Assembly (NCBI GenBank): GCA_032622095.1
Contig: CP136063.1
Span: 32,984,987 to 33,048,986, forward strand
Direction of reading: 5' to 3'
Source: Siphonodentalium dalli
Lineage: Eukaryota; Mollusca; Scaphopoda; Gadilida; Siphonodentaliidae
DNA length: 64,000 bases
Shown: piece by piece, positions 56,168 to 64,000 of the stretch
Layout of the letters: each line of letters begins with the position of its first letter
Position numbering within the stretch: the first letter of the stretch is position 1
Notes under the pieces: generated by a model
The model's database searches: none
What the model was told of the DNA's origin: nothing
What the model saw: the letters and a program-made list of their open reading frames with translations, nothing else
Made by a program: the position numbers and the translations under genes

Positions 56168-59100
56168 TCACAAAATGGTTTCCAATCGTATTATCATCAT
56201 CATCCAATTGTGAGAACTCAAGAATCGTTAACAGTAACATTTAACAAAGAGCAATAACTCTAAAATAAAACAAAATATCAAAACATCGCACGCACAATAG
56301 ACCAGCTCAGAGATGGGCCGATCCAATGGAAAGTTTATGATCATCAATGGTCTACAATAATGTTGGAATAATCGCATAAATATTGAAGATGGTTTGACTG
56401 CAGCTGTAGTCTGAATATGATGCGGTTCAATTGAATATATGATTCGGATCAGGGCAATATATCAAATCAAACTTAGCAAGAAATAAGTAAAACGACATAC
56501 GTTAGAGCTTATCTCATACACAGGCACTAGTTTTAATTAATGCTAAAGTCATTGATTTGACAAGTTCCCGATGAAGAGGAATGCTGTCCTTTTGACGCAA
56601 AACACGCCCACATGAGAGACATCTCAGGACACGAAAACTATGCCAGATTCAAAAGATCTCGTCACAAACACTCGTTCCTCATATTACTATCAGCTGATGG
56701 TAATAAATTTACCTCATCCTACGATTGAAGTTCAAAATTCTGTAGTTCAAAATTCATTTAGTTGGAATTTGTTAAGGGTTTAACATTAGCTAATATGATC
56801 GCACGTGACACGTAGTGGAGCAACCACACAAATACATCAAACTATCACAACAATTTCCATCTATATACGTAGTTTCCAACTGTTGCTGTGTCAGTCATGG
56901 GATTTCAAAATGTTGAATACTTTCACCAAAGTTGGAGGGGAGGATTCCGCGGAACACTACAGTACAACCACCCAGCTGCCACCACGTATCTCGTTAAAAC
57001 AACTCATACATATCCATGCCAAACTAAAGCTAGCTACTTCCCACGTTTATATATGACAAATATAAATGTTTACATGGGCGCTTTCTCCCAAAATATCACT
57101 GGGGAAATCTTTCGCGCGAACAGTTTCCTGCGCTAGCTAGCTAGCTCTTGTCAATAGAAAACATCTCTCGTTTGAATCAGGTCTGTATTGTTCTAGAAAA
57201 TGGTCTTTAGAGAAGTCTCTTAATTACATTTAAGTGTACATATTGTGGAAGGCAGCTGAATTAGCTCATTGCATGGTCAAAAATTCAAACTGATAGTCAA
57301 AATGACATTTGAAAACATGATGAAGAATATAATCTGATATGCACTCACTAGTTTTAAAAGAAGAACAAACAAAAAAGGAACAATGAAAACCAAACAAACA
57401 CACAACACGTTTGTAGGGAGGGATCCCATATTTATTGTGAGCATATTGTATATAAAATGTCCTTTGGCCATTTTGTATATATAATTGGGTTTAGTCTAGC
57501 GATGTGAAATCGGTGTTTCCGGTAAAGACCAAATGTGTCTGGATTCTGGCCCACAAAACCAACTGACGTAAGTGACGTCATGGACCATGTAATGACGTCT
57601 TCGCTGGTTTTCGGTCAGTTAACCAACGAAAATGGTCAAAATGAAACTAATTCATAAGCCTACATAACATAGGAATTGTTCAGAAAAACTGAAGTTGCTA
57701 ATTTCATAACCATCCCACTTGGTCCACTTCCGATTCCGTGATTTCACAATAAGCCTTTTTGCTGGTTCGCGATTTTCAAGATGGCCGATGGTTCCATATG
57801 GTCCGATTCCTAGCTTTTTATCCAACCCACCGGTAAAGGCCGGTAAAAGGTCAAAGTTGAGAAGTAGCATCCATTTCGACCATTTGTAAACATTCGACAG
57901 CTGAGTGCGAGAATTTTTTATCAACTACGCAACTACGTGTTTAAGAATTGTTTTTTGGCCCTGTCATCTATAGAGTTAGGATCTGGTGACGATGCAGACA
58001 TTCAGACGCGCTTTTTGTCAACGAACTTCCCATAAGTTACTGATAAATAGCGAGTTCTTACGTTAAAAAAATAACTCAAAAACATACGTGATACATCCAA
58101 TCCATCTACTGTGCGAAACCTACGTATTGTATGTATCCAGGCAGTCTGGAGTAAACTACATACCCACATATACAAAATAGTGGGTCTGACGACCTTTCGT
58201 TCAGTTTTCATTTCCCAAACCCGGGATTCCTTGTAATTACCGCCAATCAAAACTTAGCTCCAAGAAATGTGTGCCCCAATAAAAAAACTAGTAACATGTC
58301 ACGTGCTCTCGGTGTGGAAATTCCGAAGGTGTGGCTAAATGTTGTTAAAATAGTATCCATGACGTCATGTTATACCGGAAGATAAATTCACAAATCGACA
58401 AATAAAGTAAATTGTTGACGAGCGGTCGAAAGTTTCAAATCAAGAATCACCGGAATTTGGATTGCAGGCAACTGTAATTATGGTACAACTGGCCAATCTT
58501 CGGAGCTAATAATACGGCTGTGTAAGGCCTGGAGGGTTTCGGTGGGGTTGGTGGTAGAATTGTGTTGTTATTCGCTCGTTTTGGCTGCGGTGGTACCACT
58601 GCCGGTACTGGGGAACCGATAGATCGTTTTGTTATGTCATTTAACTTGTTTTTAGTTCTGTAGTTGTTTTAGCAGATAATCCCGACATTCATGTATTTTT
58701 GATTCGTGGCCGTTGATTTGTGTTATTTTTTGACAACATGGGCGACAAATCGCCTGGCCAATCTAAAACATAATTCGTTCAGAGTCCAAGAGATCCACAT
58801 AAATTGACATTTTTTATAATTTCAAGAAGATCTGTCTTAGTTATTGTACATATTATTTTGGATCCCGGAAGCTAGCTGTTTCCCTTAATTGTCAGTAAAA
58901 CAACCGCCGAACGAAAAGTCACAAACCCTGCAACTATTAATTCCGATTCTTAGAATCGGCTTCACAGGGTTGAAGCGGCCATGACGGCACTGGCACGTGG
59001 CCATGTTTACGCCTGTCAATCACAACTAATTTCAGATTTATATTTAGTGTGGTGTGACGTAATTTGGGGGAAGCCCACAACCGTTCAGAAATGAAAAGTT

Positions 59101-59309
59101 GATGGGAATGCAATAGACTCAGTATCAGTATGAATCTGAGTGTATGTTTACATAGACTGGTATCCAGGGTGAGTGTTTAATTAGTTTTATGAAGTTCTCG
59201 CACCTGCGATTCGATAACGACCTGTTGCCATTTTATTTTGGGAATTCCCAGGCTGGAGTCATATGCTAAAAATAGATGCTACTTGTTAACTTTCACCTCC
59301 GGAGACCAA
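56168..59309. other. Unassigned sequence, promoter-like patches toward the right
   Basis: TGACGTCA (CRE) occurs at 57573-57580, with further ATGACGTCA/GACGTC words near 57592 and 58360. CAAGATGGCCG near 57777 is a YY1-type motif on the plus strand, and ATGGGCGACAAATCG at 58738 opens an 11-codon frame (MGDKSPGQSKT). Moderately CpG-rich sequence lies at 58470-58640. No exon chain could be assembled. CTAGCTAGCTAGCT occurs near 57135. Confidence 0.4.
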
Positions 59310-59327
59310 ATGGCGGATTCGCCGCGA
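59310..59327 (+). CDS. Strong candidate first coding exon (MADSPR) with GTAAGT donor
   Basis: GGAGACCAAATGGCGGATTC has an optimal initiation context. The six codons ATG GCG GAT TCG CCG CGA end directly at a perfect GTAAGT splice donor, 59328-59333, phase 0. The local CpG density and the YY1-like AAATGGCGG are typical of animal promoters where the start codon lies just inside exon 1. No continuing exon was recognised to 64000, so the intron is probably longer than 4.6 kb, or the gene is broken. The product is unknown. Confidence 0.5.
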
Positions 59328-59333
59328 GTAAGT

Positions 59334-60130
59334 GAAATCACTTATTTGATATTGTTGTTCCCAGGATGCTATGCAAAAGCGGTGCGGAAGTCACGTGATT
59401 TTTAACCCATTTTTCTTGTCCGGATTTTCATCGCGTCGAAATTATGTTTCATGGTATTGTAAAAATAAATGACGTCATTCACGCCTAAACATGAAAAGCA
59501 ACACAGCGCCTGCGGCGCTGTGGTGGTTGCTATTAACCCTGCTTTGGCTGGTGGGTTTGTAACATGGGTTTTTGGAACCCATCAGAGCGATGTTCATTGA
59601 GAGGTCTCAGAGAGGTGTTAACCATGTCTCTGAGAACTATGCTGCCTCATTTTGGGCCAAGAGGTGTTGGTATATCCACCTTCTCTGAATTTTAGAGTAG
59701 GTTGGTCGTTCTTTTTATTAAAATGGGGAAGAGTGTTGTATTTATGAGATTTCATAGTTAGGCCTGGTAGAGTAAGATCGGTACCAAATAGTTACGTCTC
59801 GGCAAATGGCTCCAATATAGCGATATTGGAGCGAATATATGGGGAAATCCGGAACCATCGAGGATGCCCGAAGATAGCCGGAAGCTCGCGAGATGACCAG
59901 GCTGACGGAAACCCATCACTCTGAATCTGATCTTCTTATTGACAACATGTATTGATGTATTGCTGTATTATTAAAAGGTAATATTTCACCCTTGCACTTC
60001 ATGTTTAATTATTCACAATGCACTGTACCCCAATAATATTACAGTGCGAAAGTGTTCGCAAGCACATATAAATATAATCCACGCTGGTGATCAACCTTTG
60101 CAAAGCGCCCATATAAAAATCCACGTTGGT
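59334..60130. other. Unassigned, moderately GC-rich sequence
   Basis: Would be the first intron of the MADSPR gene if that exon is real. A GGTGGTTGCT/AGCGCCTGCGGCGCTG palindrome lies near 59504-59520. ATGACGTCATTC near 59470 is another CRE. Confidence 0.4.
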
Positions 60131-60416
60131 CCCGCCGTGGTGGAACCATGGTGACAGCACAGTAAAGTACATTTACAATGCTAGGAGGTATGATACCACC
60201 GCGGTGGCACCAATGTTTTACCAAGGTGGTAGCACAGTAAAGTTTTTTCTACCAGGGTTGCACCTATTTCCACCACGGTGGCACCAATTTCCACCACGGT
60301 GGTAGCACAGTAAAATGCATTTACCATGGTAGACTGTATGATACCACCGAAGTGGTAGCACAGTAAAAAAAAAATACCAAGGTGGCATCAAATTCAACCA
60401 TGGTGGTAGCCGAGTT
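60131..60416. repeat. Minisatellite of palindromic CCACCACGGTGG monomers
   Basis: CCGCCGTGGTGG, CCACCGCGGTGG, CCACCACGGTGG (twice) and CCACCGAAGTGG are each linked to TAGCACAGTAAA or GCACCAATTTCCACC. About eight degenerate monomers are present, alternating with TTTACCATGG blocks. Because the monomer is a palindrome, both strands read alike. Confidence 0.85.
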
Positions 60417-61786
60417 TAATATTTTACCAAAGTAACATCATACCATGGCCAATTACCCTAGTGGAACCAAGTATTTCACAATGACAATAGAGTTTTGCAA
60501 TCAAGGTACCACAATTAAAGTGTGGGTCTCATCTACTAAATACTACTATTATTATTTATATTTAGAATGGTACATGTGTATATTGTGTCATTATTGTTGA
60601 ACATGTTAGTAACTTACAGTCTTTTACCAATGTTGCTTACTCCGGTATGTATATGTAGTAGGTTTAAATATATGTAATTTTGTGTCACACATACCATTTT
60701 ATAGTCCAGAATCTTAAATACAGAATGGCAGATTTAAACAGGGTTTTGTATACCTTTGCAGATGATTTTGAAATTTAGTGGCCAATTGGAATAATTCAGT
60801 CAGAGTTAAGGTCATCGACAGGTAAAAAAAAGACAATTTAGAGTAATGCATGTGTTGTATGATTGGAAGTAAATTTATTTATTTTCATGACACACTGACC
60901 ATATATGGTCACTATTGAAATAATCTGATGGTATATTATGACTTAATATTAAACAAGCTAGTGCTAACTAATTTTTGGGATAGTTTGTAAGAATGTTTTT
61001 TCACCTGTCACATGGACCTTTACTTATATTGCTTCTTTTGTGATTTTGATGAAGGTTAATATTTAATCAAGGAGTCCATCATCTTAAAGTCAAATAATTT
61101 ATTCATCAATATTCAAAATGTTTGATTTATAATATTAATAAATTAGTACATGCATAGTCTATACATAAACAACAATGAAGACAATGGTATTATGTCAGTT
61201 AAATATTTGTGGGAACACTGGCTTAACTGGACTAACAGTTATTTATTATTAACCTGCATCTTGTAGAGAATATAATACATTAAAATGAGTAATACACAAT
61301 ACATTAGAACAGCAATGACAATAATGATTTAAATACAAAAGAAATATATATTTATGTACATATTAAAATGATGTATTAATGACCACATCCGAAGAACGAA
61401 TCATATTCGTCTGTCACCCCAAGTGACCATAAATTAATTTCCCGTAATGATTTCTAGTTAATCGATAATGAGTGAAATATCCCCTTCCTGACCTCATCAA
61501 TATGATATCGTTCAATACGTACCGGATGTTGATGGTTAATGCACGGTATGAATACAACATGAGATGAATAAATATTAGCAATCTGCCTTCACTTGCATAT
61601 ATTATCGACAAAACATCTTAATATGCCAGTTAATATAAATCGTACGCGCTATAATCCGTGTCGGTATTCACTGGGATTGTCACTATAATCATACTTGCCT
61701 GTGGTCTGGAAATAACACATGACTCGCATTAACAAAGCCATAGCGTTAAATCCGACTCACTCCACGGGACACGGTCTAACCAAATA
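60417..61786. other. Unassigned AT-rich sequence
   Basis: Nothing recognised on either strand. Confidence 0.5.
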
Positions 61787-62159
61787 GCCGATAGTCGTTT
61801 ATACTGGAGCCGATAGTCGTTTATACTGGAGCCGATAGTCGTTTATACTGGAGCCGATAGTCGTTTATACTGGAGCCGATAGTCTTTTATACTGGAGCCG
61901 ATAGTCGTTTATACTGGAGCCGATAGTCGTTTATACTGGAGCCGATAGTCGTTTATACTGGAGCCGATAGTCGTTTATACTGGAGCCGATAGTCGTTTAT
62001 ACTGGAGCCGATAGTCGTTTATACTGGAGTCGATAGTCGTTTATATTGGAGCCGATAGTCGTTTATACTGGAGCCGATAGTCGTTTATACTGGAGCCGAT
62101 AGTCGTATATACTGGAGCCGATAGTCGTTTATACTGGAGCCGATAGTCGTATATACTGG
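61787..62159 (+). repeat. Minisatellite, 22-bp unit, 17 copies
   Basis: GCCGATAGTCGTTTATACTG followed by GA is repeated 17 times with only a few changes (CTTTTA, GAGTCG, TATATTGG and two GTATATAC variants). A flanking inverted repeat, CTGGTCAGACAC (about 62156) and GTGTCTGACCAG (about 62269), lies just downstream. Confidence 0.98.
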
Positions 62160-62527
62160 TCAGACACCGAAATGATCGAAAACTCCAATTACTGTACAGT
62201 CAATCTAAAACTACATATCCGAACACGAACAATTGTGTTTTCATGTGTAAGCAATATTTGCTAAGTGTGTGTCTGACCAGGTAACACGTTGTCCAGACGT
62301 AGTGAACACCAAACCTGGCACACCAGAATGACAAAAACAAGTCAAAGTGAGATGCCGGCAGGTAGACCAGAGGCCTTTTGGAAAAGTCAAATGAGTATAA
62401 GAGCAAAAAACGGCTTAAAACATATTTGTCAAAAGAATCGTTCACGCAATACTGCTGGACACAAAATACACGAGCTATGTTGCAATGTCTCCTCTACACA
62501 CACTATGCTTGGCAATATTTTAAGTTC

Positions 62528-62822
62528 CCGTCCCGATGACTCAGTAAGTAAGGCACATGGTACTAAATGGAGGGGACCTCGATGACCCAGTCATCAAGGC
62601 GCACGAACTCCCACGCGAAAACCCCGATGTCCCAGTCATCAACGTGTATGACCCTCTTACGGGTTGGACCCCGGTGCCTCAACCGGTAAGGTGCATGGTA
62701 TTCTCATGGAAGGACCCGGGTGATATAATTAGTAAGTCGTATACAATCTTATGGAGGGGACCCCGGGGTCCAATATTATTACGGAGGCGGCCCCGGTGCT
62801 TCAACCAGCAAGGCGCATGGCC
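62528..62822 (+). repeat. Degenerate GC-rich tandem repeat, ~46-bp unit, about 6 copies
   Basis: Successive CCCGATGACTCAGTAAGTAA, CTCGATGACCCAGTCATCAA, CCCGATGTCCCAGTCATCAA, CCCGGTGCCTCAACCGGTAA, CCGGGTGATATAATTAGTAA and CCCCGGTGCTTCAACCAGCA are each followed by GGCGCATGG-like and TGGAGGGGAC-like blocks. It is unusually GC-rich for the window and much more diverged than the neighbouring 22-bp array. The frames through it are not conserved between units. Confidence 0.75.
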
Positions 62823-63059
62823 ATAAACACTATTGTGCCAAATTAATATGCAGTTAATGCTACAAAACACACATAACATATAAAACATAGAATAGTATAT
62901 CAACTAATATTCAGTGAATTGGCGATTGATGCGTTAGATATGTGTTATTACGAAATTATGATGAAATATGACACCACATGTAGTGAACATTTCATATAAT
63001 ACATTAACTATTCGAAGTGAATGAGTTCAATATGGCTTGACATTCGACTCCTCCTGATA

Positions 63060-63984
63060 AGCCCAATTGGGTACCTGTGTAAATCCTATGTGTTTGAAGG
63101 TAACTGGGGACGTGCGTTGAAGGTTTTGATATATCACACACAATCATCCATGTGGGGACCTTTGTAAATTATGTGTGTGTGAAGGTAATTGGGGACGTGT
63201 CGCGTGTGTTGATGGTTTTGATATATCACACACACGCATCCATTTGGGGACCTTTGTAAATCCTGTGTGTGAATGTAACTGGGGACGTGCGTCGATGGTT
63301 TTGATATATCACACACAAGCATCCATGTGGGAACCTTTGTAAATTAAATGTGTGTGAATGTAACTGGGCACTGCGTTTTAAAGTTGAAAACTACCTGACA
63401 TTGCCCACCTTGTGAACTATTCAAACCCAGCAATACTGAGCATAAAATCATGGTTATGATCAGTCCAAACATATGACTAAAGTTTGAACATCAGATAATA
63501 AGATGAGAACCTGCTGTGAATTAAACTGTGGTGGGGTCTCAAGCAATCTAATCCTGCGCGTCAGAACAAAATTAACTCATTATTGTTTTCTTAAATTAAC
63601 TAGCAGTTTTTGACTGGCCACGGGGGAGGGACCAGGACACAAGTTTTCCCAAGTGTTGGAAATGTCTAACCTGTCAGCCACCCCTAAGGTACCGTATGAA
63701 AATTTCCAACTGATGACCATTTCAGTCCAAAATATTGACAAAAATAGGAAAATATACAAATATTGGTCCAAAAACAATTACCGGTAATCCCCCCCCCCCC
63801 CCCCAATAAATTGTTTGAAAATCAGAATACAGGAACATTTTCAACCTACTGTTAGTGTGAAATCTCCAACTTATGTTTTGGCAGGTATGAAATTTCCAAC
63901 TGTTGAAATTTTTGACCTAAGTTGTGGGGGATGAGACACCCTCAAAACCGCCCCTAGATTATCCCCGTTGAATACGATCAATGC
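63060..63984 (-). mobile_element. Element family D, copy B
   Basis: Reverse complement of 22010-23045, starting with three to four 85-bp units (63060-63384) and continuing through CACAGCAGGTTCTCA-, CCAAGTGTTGGAAATG-, poly-C (63788-63804) and CCGCCCCTAGATTATCCCC-type landmarks. It carries 44 extra bases near 63525-63570 (GTGGGGTCTCAAGCAATCTA...) that copy A lacks. It also shows several scattered substitutions, for example in the matching 65-codon frame. Confidence 0.92.
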
Positions 63985-64000
63985 TACAGAAGTAATTATT
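63985..64000. other. Window edge
   Basis: The homology with copy A ends at about 63984. Nothing can be said of the last bases. Confidence 0.6.

Noticed and set aside
61787-62159. 22-bp repeats considered as CRISPR
   Set aside because: Units are contiguous with no spacers; this is a minisatellite.

Overview
This window reads as AT-rich, repeat-dominated nuclear DNA of an invertebrate animal. A mollusc fits best, because of the dispersed short hairpin elements, the ATGGCGG-type first exons with GTAAGT donors, and the non-LTR retrotransposon remnants, but that is inference and no species is named. There is no operon structure, no ribosome-binding-site logic, no intact long gene, and no tRNA, rRNA or CRISPR array. 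The longest open frame is 230 codons and partly lies inside a short transposable element.

Layout. 0-12 kb: a 74/70-bp tandem array split by a spacer, a 58-bp hairpin-bearing minisatellite, two inverted-repeat elements, and a LINE ORF2 tail on the minus strand. 12-23 kb: first copy of a ~430-bp MITE, a very homogeneous 77-bp EcoRI satellite between duplicated flanks, a hairpin-element family, a possible gene start near 18.5 kb, a DNA transposon at 19.4-19.9 kb, a higher-order TTTGCGATTTATCGCAAAGG array, and a 1-kb element with an 85-bp array. 23-33 kb: a U2 snRNA 5'-end fragment, an unidentified decayed coding stretch (24.6-25.1 kb), several short inverted-repeat elements and degenerate tandem repeats.

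33-41 kb is the most protein-like part: an internally deleted LINE with ORF1 and the ORF2 tail (33.2-36.2 kb), a minus-strand block of decayed open frames from at least two consecutive genes of unknown family (38.2-39.9 kb), a second LINE tail, a GC-rich foldback, and a THAP-type zinc finger with one internal stop. 41-53 kb: abutting TTAA-flanked MITEs, a SAP-like first exon with one internal stop under a CCAAT/GC-rich region, and a 1.25-kb element with ~210-bp inverted arms. 53-64 kb: the second MITE copy (inverted) fused to a coding-like exon, a minus-strand coding-like exon, a strong candidate first exon at 59.3 kb, three minisatellites, and a second, inverted copy of the 1-kb element at the right edge.

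The genes do not form a pathway. The window is best described as intergenic or intronic DNA holding first exons of genes that extend elsewhere, plus layers of transposons and decayed mobile or virus-like genes. All calls come from reading the sequence; no searches were run.
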